From Candidatus Endonucleibacter bathymodioli (GTDB lineage: Bacteria > Pseudomonadota > Gammaproteobacteria > Pseudomonadales > Endozoicomonadaceae): a stretch of DNA of 64,000 nt. Shown here piece after piece: positions 28,177 through 37,744 of the stretch (the stretch's first letter is position 1; every line of letters begins with the position of its first letter). The notes under the pieces are model-generated. The model was not told where the DNA came from. It saw nothing but the letters and a program-made list of their open reading frames with translations, and made no database searches. The translations under genes and the position numbers were made by a program. The DNA is taken from assembly GCA_030674915.1 (NCBI GenBank), contig JASXSV010000002.1, positions 62,001-126,000 on the forward strand, in the 5' to 3' direction.

Positions 28177-28404
28177 ATTTGTACTATTGAATACTCAATT
28201 GGCGGTCTTCCGACTTCCCAGTGGAGTATTTCCAGAATCAGTGATTGCCCAAGCAAAAGTACTCAAGGCAGGTTTTAGCAAGGCTTGCACCATGCCAAAA
28301 AAAGCGAGCAAGGATCTCAACAGCGCTATAGATCGTAACATTTTAGGATCTAATCGCAAGACGGCAGATCAATTTTATCCGTAAACAGATGTTATATTGA
28401 TAAT
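28177..28404. other. spacer with a doubtful plus-strand frame
   Basis: An open plus-strand frame (28118-28384) covers this stretch and ends KKASKDLNSAIDRNILGSNR plus a few residues. It has no signal peptide, clear ribosome-binding site or family resemblance, and its start overlaps the minus-strand ORF. I do not call it a gene. Confidence 0.3.
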
Positions 28405-28489
28405 TTAGGTATTTGAAGGTGTGCGGCTGATGACTACGATCATTCACACCCCACTCACCTCCTACTCGTAGGTTCGTGGGATATGATAG
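28405..28489. repeat. MITE-like repeat, partial copy
   Basis: TAGGTATTTGAAGGTGTGCG, CTGATGACTACGATCATTC and CTCCTACTCGTAGGTTCGTG are present. The GTTTGCCGCC half is missing. Confidence 0.55.
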
Positions 28490-28568
28490 TTTAATGTGTA
28501 CTCATAACTTCAATGACAACCAAGCATACAGTCTATTTATTTCTCATTCTCGTTAAAAATGCACTAAA

Positions 28569-29905
28569 TCAATTCTCAGTACGACCTTCACTAGCCGCCA
28601 GAGTTAGTAGATTTGCGCAATCATCAGCACCTCTCGCAGAAAAGCCAAAATCTTGAAGAGCTCTAGACGCTTGCCCTGTCGCATCTCGTTGTATCTCACT
28701 AGCAGAGCTGGTCGCAACAACCATCTGGTCTATTTCTTTCTCGCCAACTGATGTAAAACGCCTTACTAACTGATCTGGCATCCTAGTTACTTCGCCACAT
28801 GTTGATTTAATACTCTTATACGTCTTCGCATTATCACCATCAATAGATCCAAATAATATGGAAGAGTTGCCGTCACTATCATTAGTATCGATCAGATCCC
28901 CGAACGCTAAATGTCTCTTGTCATACGAAGCGCATCTGAACTTACATCCAATAATTGCTAACTTTGCATAAAGTCTCATGCCACCAGTAGTGTTAACATT
29001 AGTGCGTCCTCCCACCAAAGTGTTAGATTTTATAAAAGCACCATTACGATTCAGATCGAGAGCCCAGCCACTTTTACCAGAAATAGTTCCACAACCTGGA
29101 GCCGCCATCGTAATATTCACACCTATATCATACCAGTCCAAGATTTTAGAACCTTCATTACCACATCCTGAGTCATGACCAACTTCTACGCTAATATTAT
29201 ACCGTTGGAAATCCAGTTCACAGGTAGAGCCATTCTCAGTATTTTTTAACCAAACAGGGGATAATATACATCTTACTGGGTCTGTTGATGTTTTAAGCGC
29301 CCTAATAGCTTCCTCAGAACTCAAAGAAAAAATTTCTTCCAGTTTTTTATGGCATCGTATTCAGACTCACAGGCAGCTTGAAAAAGTTCTCCAACCGTTA
29401 TTTGCTTCGTAGCAATTTTTTTCGGATCAAGATCACCAGTCGACCCTTCCTCAATGTGGCACGCATCTTTATTCTCAGAGGCATGCTGCTCTAAGTCATC
29501 ACTTAACCCAATATTTTTTACAAATAATGCATCGGAAACAAAATAAGGTGTAGCTACATCTTCATTGTAATTAAGCCATGCAAAATGATTTAATACATCC
29601 TTACTAACACTTTGCTCAAACTCTGGAAGCTTAACAAAAAAGGCAGACTCGCTATCATCCTTGGCTACCACACGCTCCACTTTTAAGCGCACCTCTCTAT
29701 CTCCAGAGTTTTCACTTTCTATATTATCAGAAACAAATGCTAAAGTTGTAACGCCTGCAGTTTCAAGTATCATAAATGGGTGAGTTGTATCCGTGGATGA
29801 TTGCAAACCAGATGTAACTCCACCAAAAGATAACATACTAGTACCACCTAAAACTGCCGCAAGTAGAGCGGTACGGAATCTTATTTTTACCGTAATACAC
29901 ACCAT
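28569..29905 (-). pseudogene. secreted protein gene, family A copy 1, split by a homopolymer frameshift
   Basis: Two frames (29905-29321 and 29324-28569) together match the single-frame paralogue at 30921-29887 and extend past its end. The first carries a Sec signal peptide (IRFRTALLAAVLGGTSMLSF). The frame is lost where this copy has six T's (plus strand, about 29343-29348) and the paralogue has seven. If read through, the product would be about 445 residues, exported, with Cys-containing blocks (CGNEGSKILDWYDIGVNI, GCKFRCASYDKRH). I do not recognise the family. The shift could be decay, phase variation at the homopolymer, or a sequencing error. Confidence 0.7.
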
Positions 29906-30921
29906 TTAATAAAGATTAAAGCCAAACATTTGCACCAATTCCGAACTATACCTGCTCCAATTAAATCTCCAGGAAACTTTGCATAAAGTCTCATGCCATC
30001 AGTAGTGTTAACATTAGTGCGTCCTCCTACCAAAGTGTTAGATCTTATAAAAGCACCCTTACTATTCACATCTAGAGCCCAGTCACTTTTACCAGAAATA
30101 GTTCCACAACCTGGAGCCGCTACCGTAATATTCACACCTATATCATACCAGTCCAAGATTTTAGAACCTTCATTACCACATCCTGAGTCATGACCAACTT
30201 CTACGCTAATATTATACCGTTGGAAATCCAGTTCACAGGTAGAGCCATTCTCAGTATTTTTTAACCAAACAGGGGATAATATACATCTTACTGGGTCTGT
30301 TGATGTTTTAAGCGCCCTAATAGCTTCCTCAGAACTCAAAGAAAAAATTTCTTCCAGTTTTTTTATGGCATCGTCTTCAGACTCACAGGCAGCTTGAAAA
30401 AGTTCTCCAACCGTTATTTTCTTCTCAGCAATTTTTTTCGGGTCAAGGTCACCAGTCGACCCTTCCTCAATGTGGCACGCATCTTTATTCTCAGAGGCAT
30501 ACTGCTCTAATTCATCACTTAACCCAATATTTTTTACAAATAATGAATCGGAAACAAAATAAGGTGTAGCCACATCTTCATTGTAATTAAGCCATGCAAA
30601 ATGTTTTAATACATCCTTACTAACACTTTGCTCAAACTCTGGAAGCTTAACAAACAAGGCAGACTCGCTATCGTCCTTAGCTACCACACGCCCCACTTTT
30701 AAGCGCATATCTCTCTCTACCGAGTCTTCACCTGCTATATTATCAGAAACGAATGCTAAAGTTGTAACACCTGCAGTTTCAAATATCATAAATGGGTGAG
30801 TTGTATCCGTGGATGATTGCAAGCCAGGTGCAACTCCAGCCAAAGAGAGCATACTAGTACTACTTAAAACTGCCGCAAGCAGAGCCGTACGGAATCTAAT
30901 TGTTACCATAAAATACACCAT
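29887..30921 (-). CDS. secreted protein, family A copy 2, 3' truncated by duplication
   Basis: The 344-residue product begins with a Sec signal peptide (VTIRFRTALLAAVLSSTSML, then SLAGVA). The body is near-identical to copy 1 up to MRLYAK, at about residue 313. There it runs into the upstream flank of copy 1, adding an unrelated tail (FPGDLIGAGIVRNWCKC). So a tandem duplication of about 1.0 kb joined this gene's interior to the promoter region of its neighbour. Function is unknown; no enzyme motif is seen. Probably an exported accessory protein missing its C-terminal quarter. Confidence 0.65.
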   Translation of the reverse strand: MVYFMVTIRFRTALLAAVLSSTSMLSLAGVAPGLQSSTDTTHPFMIFETAGVTTLAFVSDNIAGEDSVERDMRLKVGRVVAKDDSESALFVKLPEFEQSVSKDVLKHFAWLNYNEDVATPYFVSDSLFVKNIGLSDELEQYASENKDACHIEEGSTGDLDPKKIAEKKITVGELFQAACESEDDAIKKLEEIFSLSSEEAIRALKTSTDPVRCILSPVWLKNTENGSTCELDFQRYNISVEVGHDSGCGNEGSKILDWYDIGVNITVAAPGCGTISGKSDWALDVNSKGAFIRSNTLVGGRTNVNTTDGMRLYAKFPGDLIGAGIVRNWCKCLALIFIKWCVLR

Positions 30922-31049
30922 TTAAAAAAGATTAAACCAAACATGTGCACGAATTCATAACTATACCTGCTCCAATTAAATATCCAGGAAACAAGAAGTT
31001 AACAAGTTTTCACAACCTTGCCTGAGTAAAGTCAATAATCTAAACATTT

Positions 31050-31815
31050 AATGCCTAGATTTCCACAATAACCAACACACTTACCCGACAAAAACTCAAT
31101 CGGACTAAAGTAGTTTAACGCTTTTCGTGGCCGTATGTTGATTAAAAATTGAGCCTCATCAATTTTATTTTTCGACACATCGTCAATCTTCATTCCCTTT
31201 GGGAACAATCTCCGTAGCAGGCCATTAGTATTTGCGTTAAATCCACGTTTCCATGAGTAGTCTGGCATAGCAAAGTATATCTTGCCGCCTAGTGATTGAG
31301 AGATACTTGCGTGGCCGGCGAACACACCACCATTATCAAGCATAACTGTCTTACAAATACTATTGTAAGGTCATAGCATCTTTTTTAGCCTTGTTGTTAA
31401 CTCTGACCGTCAAAAGAAATTTCGAGACACGCCCGGTTAGCGTCACCAGATATCCACCTTGGCCGTGAACGGTATCACCACCCCAGCGTCCTACCTCTTC
31501 TTTCAGATCAACACAATCAGGTCGCCGTCTTAAGCCTTTGCGGCTGTGGCTATGAACTTCTTCTACGCCATAGCCCCAAGGTGGCAGCGTTTCAGATCCA
31601 GGGAGATTATTTTATTGAAATAGTGCAGATAACCACCAACCCTACGCACCGAAAATAAGAGTGTGCCGAGGGATTGAATCTGGTATAGTTCAGCCAGAGT
31701 CAGCTGTTTGTAATAGTTTCCCATGGGGTCACCTGTTCGTTGTGTGAGAACTACAGCCTATGAGCAGCTGTCTCTCAAATCAATTCCAATTGTGTCGGTT
31801 ATTGTGGAAATCTAG
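31050..31815 (-). pseudogene. IS30 remnant, right member of an inverted pair
   Basis: Both ends are visible: CCTAGATTTCCACAATAACC (from 31051) and, at the other side, GTCGGTTATTGTGGAAATCT (31794-31813). The C-terminal part is still open (31343-31032: YSWKRGFNANTNGLLRRLFP, with the Glu position occupied by F-N, then RPRKALNYFSPIEFLSGKC). The N-terminal half is full of stops. It mirrors 27299-27884. Confidence 0.82.
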
Positions 31816-31866
31816 GAATGTTTTGTTCCTGCTTTTAAAGATCACACCTTTTGATTTTCTGAAAAA

Positions 31867-32937
31867 ATGAGGGTATATAAAATTAAAATTTTGTTGTGTT
31901 TACCAATAGTAATGACCATAAGCGTTGCTTTTTCTCAAGAGATGCATCTTTACCCTAAAGCTTTTGATGAAAATATTGCTGTTATAGAGCCGCATATATT
32001 GGGAAAAACCAGAGAGATCTATTGTGAAAGTGAGAGTGTATATGGAGAGTGTGTTTTTAACTTTGAGATGTACTCCATAAATACCAATAGTGGTTATTCT
32101 AGCTATATGAAAATGCTAGGCGGATATGGAGCATACCTACATAATTGGGCGAACGCTACCACTGGGACCAAAACACAAGCCAGGCTAGATCAGATTCAAT
32201 GCGAATTGGACGATTATCATAAAAACAGTAGTAATGATAAAATGATTTTTAAGCATGACGTTACAAAAAAATGTTACGCCCTTATAAGTAACGTGGCAAG
32301 TAGCATGGTAAGAGACAACTACTTAAAAAGGCATATAGTATATCATATTCCAAAAATGAATAAATGGCTGGATATTAAGAGCGACCCCAGTATATCTTCG
32401 TATCTATTTTGCGTGGATCACTCTAAAATAATAATAGACGAAATTAAAGACAGGAAAGAGGCAGACAACAAAGTAGATTTACAGCATTTATCTGTTTATA
32501 CGGCATTATACATGAAAGAACCTGTAGCTGTGGCGATGCTAGAAAGTAAAGGACATAATTATCATATTAAATACATGGTTACTTATCCATACGCACAGCT
32601 TGATGATCGAAAAAGTAGTGTGGTTCAGGGGGCTGAAGAGGCTCTGTTAAATTTTATAATCAGAGAGGTTAAAAGAAAAAAGAATATAAAGCAGGTTATA
32701 ATTACGCATCATATATGCAAGGACGGGGACTTACTTAAGAAGGGCTGGGAACTAGAGGGCATAATCGCTCAGATAGATGTACTAACCAACACAGATGAAG
32801 ATTTAACCAACACAGAAGAAGGTATAATCAACATAGAAGAAGATCTAATCAATCAGATTGATCTACTAAGAAACACAAAAAAGCCAAAAGATAGACGTAG
32901 AAAAAAACATTTCAATTTTTGTGGCCTTTTCAAGTAG
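31867..32937 (+). CDS. secreted protein with weak GNAT-like region and basic, NLS-like tail
   Basis: The 356-residue protein starts with a Sec signal peptide (KILLCLPIVMTISVAFSQ). Residues about 210-295 (VYTALYMKEPVAVAMLESKG, then YHIKYMVTYPYAQL, VVQGAEEALLNFIIREVKRK) have the strand-helix rhythm of GNAT acetyltransferases, but the acetyl-CoA loop is poor, so this is only a suggestion. Near the C-terminus is a short imperfect repeat (TNTDEDLTNTEEG, then INIEEDLINQ) followed by a strongly basic KKPKDRRRKKH (338-348), which looks like a nuclear localisation signal. It begins 50 bp after the right IS30 remnant. Confidence 0.6.
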   Translation: MRVYKIKILLCLPIVMTISVAFSQEMHLYPKAFDENIAVIEPHILGKTREIYCESESVYGECVFNFEMYSINTNSGYSSYMKMLGGYGAYLHNWANATTGTKTQARLDQIQCELDDYHKNSSNDKMIFKHDVTKKCYALISNVASSMVRDNYLKRHIVYHIPKMNKWLDIKSDPSISSYLFCVDHSKIIIDEIKDRKEADNKVDLQHLSVYTALYMKEPVAVAMLESKGHNYHIKYMVTYPYAQLDDRKSSVVQGAEEALLNFIIREVKRKKNIKQVIITHHICKDGDLLKKGWELEGIIAQIDVLTNTDEDLTNTEEGIINIEEDLINQIDLLRNTKKPKDRRRKKHFNFCGLFK

Positions 32938-32940
32938 CTC

Positions 32941-33000
32941 CATATACTCGTTACCATTGAAGGTGAGGGGCAGGCAACAAACGAATGAATCCCCAAGGGG
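32941..33000. repeat. MITE-like repeat, partial copy
   Basis: ATACTCGTTACCATTGAAGG followed by GGCAGGCAACAAACGAATGA matches the left half of the family, immediately downstream of the secreted-protein gene. Confidence 0.6.
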
Positions 33001-33030
33001 TGTTTGTTAAGTTGCTTTCTTGAGTTGAAA

Positions 33031-33640
33031 AGAGGTTGCCTTTTCTTGGTTTACGCTTGTCAATGACCTTCCAGTGCAATCCTAAATATGTGTCGCTGAT
33101 GTAGCTCGCATCGCCAAAGAGTGCTTCGCCTTTCTCTCAGCAAAGTAGGAAGTTCGCCAATATCCGCTTTATTAGCTGAGGTAACCGTTACTATTATAGC
33201 AGTAACACTATTTACATCCGCACCGACATAGATCTTCATGCCAAAGTACCACTGATTCCTTTACGTGTATGGCGCACATCAGGATCACGTTTGCCTTCGG
33301 CGCTTTTGGTTAAGGACGAAGCGCTTATTAATGTGGCATCTACCATGGAGCCTTTTGAAAGTGCAAAGTCGTGTAGTTTCAAGTGCTCACTGACCGTAGC
33401 AAATAACTTGTCAGTAAATTGATTACGCTCCAGCAGGTGGCTAAATTTCAGGAAAGTAGGAATAGCTGAGAATGGCAGAAAATTGTCCATGTTTTTTGCT
33501 CTGGCGAACATCGTCCGAGTGGGGAAAATGGTCAAAGCATAGGGGTAGTGTGCCTGTATGTCTGGAACTTTTCAGGCATTGAAACACTAACAAAAATTTT
33601 ACTGTTAACCTGCGAATTGACTGCAATATCTCAATTCACA
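33031..33640 (-). pseudogene. degenerate IS5 remnants, two subtypes fused
   Basis: From 33031 to about 33455 the minus strand is a decayed copy of the IS5 at 451-1372 (KFSHLLERNQFTDKLFATVS, SKGSMVDATLISASS, DPDVRHTRKG). From about 33490 to 33640 the plus strand matches the 3' tail of the other IS5 subtype at 8205-8330. Several indels break the frame, and the join suggests nested insertion or recombination. Confidence 0.7.
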
Positions 33641-33850
33641 TAAAAAACTGGACTTAATCGCATACTCCCTAATGGCCTGCTATTGCGATTGCTCCCAAAG
33701 GGAATGAAGATTGGTGGCGTGTCGAAAAATAAAATTTATGGGGCTAAAATTTTTAATAAACATATGGCCGCGAAAAGTTTCAGGCTATTTTAGTCCGATT
33801 GAGTTTTTATCAAGAAAGTGTGTTAGTTATTGTGGCAATCTATTTATTAC
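33641..33850 (+). pseudogene. IS30 C-terminal remnant, first of three in tandem units
   Basis: CCAAAGGGAATGAAGATTGG through GATTGAGTTTTTATCAAGAA to the IS end TTAGTTATTGTGGCAATC is the 3' part of the decayed IS30 subtype. Similar pieces precede and follow the next gene (34985-35160 and 36176-36418), so the IS piece was duplicated along with the gene. Confidence 0.7.
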
Positions 33851-34081
33851 TTAAATTAATTATTTTGTCAATGGTGGAACTTAATATCAATATTCATGAT
33901 CTAATGAATGTTGTTACAAACTAATAATATTATATTACTCAAATTAGTTCTATTAATTGTGGAACTTAATACCGTAATACAAAGTATAACGAGAGGTATT
34001 AAACGTTAACAATTCATCATGTTACTGAAATTAATTTCTACTAACAAATAATGAGTCAATACAAAAGAAAGGAAATTCATT

Positions 34082-34849
34082 ATGAACATACAGAAATCAC
34101 TAGGGCAAGTATCTCCTGCAAGCGAATTAGGCAGTAGCGCTTCCAGCCTAAAGAGAACTAATTCTGATTCCCAGTTCGCTGGACGAGGAGTCAGCACCAA
34201 CAATAGCGCCAGAAATGTATATGGTCCCAGCGCTACAAAACAGGCCAGGCATCACGCCGCAGATGAGTATATGTCGTCTACTGAGGAGTGTGATAGGCAG
34301 GCAATCCAAAAATTACTTGATCAGGATAAATATGATGATACAGGAGTTCACAATACTTCTACGACAGACAATACCGAAAGTACAGTTACAATTCAGGATG
34401 AGTGTGATAAAAAGAAAACCCCAGCTGAACTTGCTAAATGTGACCAGGTAATAGCAGAATTAGTTAGTGACAAACTTGGTTTAGAATTGTGCACTATGTA
34501 CAAATCTGGTTATGGTGAAAAGGGATCAGTTTTAGCTAAACTGATAGATGCATATGTTGCTAGATATGGTGAATGTATTAGACCATATTGTGAAGGCGCT
34601 GTTGATTATATACATGACATTTATAACAATAAACATTACAAACCCTGGAAAGGCCCAAATGGTCCTAAAATGTTTTTAGATAGGGATATTGGATTATTTC
34701 TAGATGGGTTGGTTAAAAGAAAGGTACACAGAGCTCAAAATCCTACAGCCATAGATAACATTGCAAGTTTTGCCGGAAGCACTGTTGCAGCTACTAGCAA
34801 TGCTGTCTGTTCTATCGCATCCAGCATTGGATGGTTATTTCGTAGGTAG
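34082..34849 (+). CDS. hypothetical effector-like protein, family B copy 1
   Basis: The 255-residue protein starts at an ATG preceded by AGAAAGGAAATTCATT. The N-terminal 80 residues are Ser/Thr/Asn-rich and look disordered, with small basic patches (SLKRTNSD, TKQARHH). The middle (about 115-220) is helical and Cys/Tyr-containing (ELCTMYKSGYGEKGSVLAKL, YCEGAVDYIHDIYNN). The end has a small-residue, weakly hydrophobic stretch (NIASFAGSTVAATSNAVCSI) before WLFRR. No known domain or Sec signal peptide. It is a tandem paralogue of 35308-36075. Modular, disordered N-terminus and IS-flanked duplication are typical of effectors, but function is unknown. Confidence 0.6.
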   Translation: MNIQKSLGQVSPASELGSSASSLKRTNSDSQFAGRGVSTNNSARNVYGPSATKQARHHAADEYMSSTEECDRQAIQKLLDQDKYDDTGVHNTSTTDNTESTVTIQDECDKKKTPAELAKCDQVIAELVSDKLGLELCTMYKSGYGEKGSVLAKLIDAYVARYGECIRPYCEGAVDYIHDIYNNKHYKPWKGPNGPKMFLDRDIGLFLDGLVKRKVHRAQNPTAIDNIASFAGSTVAATSNAVCSIASSIGWLFRR

Positions 34850-34984
34850 TTAATATGCAGTTAGTTTAACTATATACCAATGATTGGAGTTGCTACACGG
34901 CGGTAAGTGAGGCTACAGAAGCTTAAAATAACTAAGTGAACGGTGGCGAGTGAAAGCTGACAACAAGGTAGCAACTTCAAAGGC

Positions 34985-35160
34985 GAATAATTTCCTGTTG
35001 AGGTATTCTGTCCAAAGGGAATGATGATTTCCGACGTGTCGAAAAATAAAATTTATGGGGTTCAAATTTTAATCAGTATACGGACGCGAAAAGTTTCAAA
35101 CTATTTTAGTTAGATTGAGTTTTTATCAGGCAAGTGTATTAGTTATTGTGTCAAGCTAGG
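34985..35160 (+). pseudogene. IS30 C-terminal remnant, second tandem copy
   Basis: TCCAAAGGGAATGATGATTT, TTAGATTGAGTTTTTATCAG and TTAGTTATTGTGTCAAGCTA match the remnant at 33641-33850. No ORF is preserved. It lies between the two family B genes. Confidence 0.7.
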
Positions 35161-35307
35161 TATTACTTAGATTAATTGATATAAATGGTAGAACTTAATA
35201 CCATAATACAAAGTATAAAGAGTGGTATTACACGTTAATAAGGCATATTAATTAAATTAATTTCTACTACTAAATAATTAGGCAATATAAAAGAAAGGAA
35301 ATTAACT

Positions 35308-36075
35308 ATGAATATACAGAAAACACCAGGGCAAGTAGCTCCTGCAATACAATCAGGCAGTAGAGTTTCCAGCCGAAAGAGAACCGCTTCTGACGCCCAG
35401 TTCTCTGGACTAGGAGTCAGCACCAATGACAGTTCCGGAAGTATAGATGGTCTCCGCACTACAAAAAAGGCTAGGCACTACACCAATGATGATCATATGT
35501 CGTCTATGTCGGAGTGTGATAGGCAAGCAATCAAAAAGATTCTTGATGAGGATAAATATGGTGGCACAAGCGTTCAAAATACTTCTACGACAGGCAATAT
35601 TGAAAGTACAGTTACAACGCCGAATAAGAGTGATAAAAATAATATCCCAGCTGAATTTGCTGAATATGACACGGTAATGGCAGAACTACTTAATAACAGT
35701 GGCGCTATAGAATGGTGCATTATGAACCGATCTTGTTATGGTGAAGAGGGCTCAATTTTAGATGAACTGATAGATGCATATGTTGCTAAATATGGTGCAT
35801 ATATTAAACCATATTGTGAAAGCGCTATTAATTATATGGAAGACGTCTATAAAGATAGACATTACAAACCTTGGAAAGGCGGAGTTAGTATTAGACTTAG
35901 GTTAATAAAGCATGCTGGAGTATTTCTGGATAAGTTGGTTAAAAGCCATGTACACAGAGCTCAAAATCCTACAGCTGTAGACAACATTGCAAGTTTTGCC
36001 GGGAGCACTGTTGTAGCTACTAGCAATGCTGTCTGTTCTATCGCATCCAGCGTTGGATGGTTATTTCGTAGGTAG
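35308..36075 (+). CDS. hypothetical effector-like protein, family B copy 2
   Basis: It has the same length (255 aa) and layout as copy 1 at 34082. The basic patches are stronger here (SRKRTASD and TTKKARHY, about 25 residues apart), which resembles a loose bipartite nuclear localisation signal. The C-terminal 40 residues are almost identical to copy 1, while the centre has diverged (LLNNSGAIEWCIMNRSCYGE), indicating an older duplication or selection for change. The same AGAAAGGAAATTAACT leader precedes the ATG. Confidence 0.6.
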   Translation: MNIQKTPGQVAPAIQSGSRVSSRKRTASDAQFSGLGVSTNDSSGSIDGLRTTKKARHYTNDDHMSSMSECDRQAIKKILDEDKYGGTSVQNTSTTGNIESTVTTPNKSDKNNIPAEFAEYDTVMAELLNNSGAIEWCIMNRSCYGEEGSILDELIDAYVAKYGAYIKPYCESAINYMEDVYKDRHYKPWKGGVSIRLRLIKHAGVFLDKLVKSHVHRAQNPTAVDNIASFAGSTVVATSNAVCSIASSVGWLFRR

Positions 36076-36175
36076 TTGGTATGCAGTTAGTTTAACTATA
36101 TACCCAGGGTTGGAGTTGCTACATGGCGGTAAGTGAGGCTACAGAAGCTTAAAATAACTAAGTGAACGGTGGTGA

Positions 36176-36418
36176 GTGAACGCTGATAACAAAGTAGCAA
36201 CTTCAAATGCGACTAATTGCGTGCTACGGAGATTGCGGCCAAAGGGAGTGAATATTGGAGAGGTGCTGAAAAGCAATATTAGGGGTGCTCAATTTTTAAT
36301 CAGTGTACGGTCACGCAAATATTTAAGCTACAATGTTTCGATCGAGCAACTATCAGACAACTGTTGTTTATTGGGGGCATGCAAGGGTATGCTTTTATTG
36401 TGTAGGCTAGATAGGTAG
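36176..36418 (+). pseudogene. IS30 C-terminal remnant, third tandem copy
   Basis: An 80-codon frame remains open by chance and still reads as an IS30 C-terminus (VLRRLRPKGVNIGEVLKSNI, then AQFLISVRSRKYLSYN). The catalytic Glu region is absent. It ends the tandem array of family B units. Confidence 0.75.
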
Positions 36419-36458
36419 TTCAGCGGATTACTTAAAATCACAGGGTAAGGGGTAAGTA

Positions 36459-36884
36459 ATGCTATTAGGTGATGAGAGAGAGGATTTTGTTAAGCGGATT
36501 AGTCATATAGATACGGTGAAAAGTGGTAAATATCGTACGAACATACAACAGAGAAAAAAGACTGTATCTGAGCTATCACCTAAGTACAAAGCGGCTGATC
36601 AGTGGGGTGCTAGGCATGCTCTTAAGAATTGTTTTTTGGTTAAAAAAGTTAATGATGAAAAAAATGAGTTAATATTTAGTAGCACAACAATGGTCCTAAA
36701 AGCCCGTGCTGACGAGGATAACGATAACTTCCTAGGTGAATTGGGCAAAAATAGAAAGGGACTCATATCTAAAGGCCACCAAGGCCACAAAAAAGATGCA
36801 GATGTATTTAGTAGAGGCAATATTCTTGAATATACGTATAGAAAGAAGCTTAGAGAAGACCTAGCAGCTCAAATAAAAATATAG
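36459..36884 (+). CDS. hypothetical basic protein
   Basis: A 141-codon gene with a fair ribosome-binding site (GGTAAGGGGTAAGTAATG). The product is highly charged and Lys-rich (SPKYKAADQWGARHALKN, FLVKKVNDEKNELIFSST, KGHQGHKKDADVF), without signal peptide or membrane segment. I recognise no family. It is followed 32 bp later by a frameshifted gene on the same strand, so the two may be one transcription unit. Confidence 0.5.
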   Translation: MLLGDEREDFVKRISHIDTVKSGKYRTNIQQRKKTVSELSPKYKAADQWGARHALKNCFLVKKVNDEKNELIFSSTTMVLKARADEDNDNFLGELGKNRKGLISKGHQGHKKDADVFSRGNILEYTYRKKLREDLAAQIKI

Positions 36885-36916
36885 AAAGCTAATTATTACT
36901 TAAGTGAGAAAAAATC

Positions 36917-37704
36917 ATGAGCGAAGTTGTTGATCCAAAAACAGAGACTAAAGTAACTATAAAATCAAGAATTAGTGCAGATGATAAGTTAAAAGACATA
37001 ATAGAAGAAAGTAAATTAATGAAATGCATTAGCATTGAGTGTAATAAAAAGGGTGATGAATGGTATGAATACAAAGCTGTACCCAGGGAGGTTCAGTATA
37101 CCATGAGGCGTATTTGCTTGGTGCGGATGCCGGAGATCCTTGCTCTGCTACGGCAGAACTGGTAATGAAATGTCGTGATTCTATTTATGGGTCGGTCGAC
37201 ATAGATCCTAATAATCCACAAAAAGAAATAATAATAGACGAGAAGGAGCTACTTGAAAAAAAATTGATGAGTATGATCTGTGTGGATTTGCCTGCCACTA
37301 TACCAGCTCCTGGACAGGTTGCAGCCACATCTGTGGTTATTGAGGGGTATTCAGCAATAGAAGACGAAAAACCCCTATTACTACATGATGCCATTAATGC
37401 TGTCTTTCTACAGTTCATTGATACTGGTCCGGATTTGAAGAGGAATAAATCCCTCATATGGGGCTATTATAAACAACCAAGTGAGAGTGAGTTGGCAGAC
37501 AAAATAAACAAACTTGGCTATAAACACGTGATATATGACAAGCTTAACAAGACAAGTTTTCCTAAACTCTTGGCTGTTATTCTTCCCGAGGGAGCTTGTG
37601 TTTGTCAATTTGGAGTGACTATAGGTAAGGGCAAGGCATTCACTGCTGAAATGGCTCTGGGTGTTCGTAATCCTACTGGTGCGGTGTTTATCTCTTCTGA
37701 CTAA
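36917..37704 (+). pseudogene. hypothetical gene split by a frameshift near 37080-37110
   Basis: The first frame (36917-37165) starts MSEVVDPKTETKVTIKSRIS and the second (from about 37090 to 37704) continues YHEAYLLGADAGDPCSATAE to a C-terminus ending NPTGAVFISSD. Read with one shift near the CCCAGGGAGG run at 37081, they form one protein of about 262 residues. The start codon of the second frame alone would be a TTG without a leader, so a single broken gene is more likely. No family is recognised. A Rho-independent terminator follows. Confidence 0.6.
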
Positions 37705-37713
37705 TATAACTGG

Positions 37714-37744
37714 GAGGGCTCTGTTTATAAGGAGCTCTCTTTTT
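37714..37744 (+). terminator. Rho-independent terminator
   Basis: GAGGGCTC (37714-37721) pairs with GAGCTCTC (37732-37739) across a 10-base loop and is followed by a T-run. It lies 10 bp after the stop of the frameshifted gene. Confidence 0.75.

Noticed and set aside
28118..28384. 88-codon plus-strand ORF
   Set aside because: Overlaps a minus-strand frame and shows no leader or recognisable domain; likely chance.
28978..30193. Two similar plus-strand ORFs of 66 codons opposite family A genes
   Set aside because: They mirror each other only because the underlying genes are duplicated.
33641..36418. IS30 remnants considered as functional transposases
   Set aside because: The open frames lack the N-terminal and catalytic parts; only C-terminal codons and one IS end remain.
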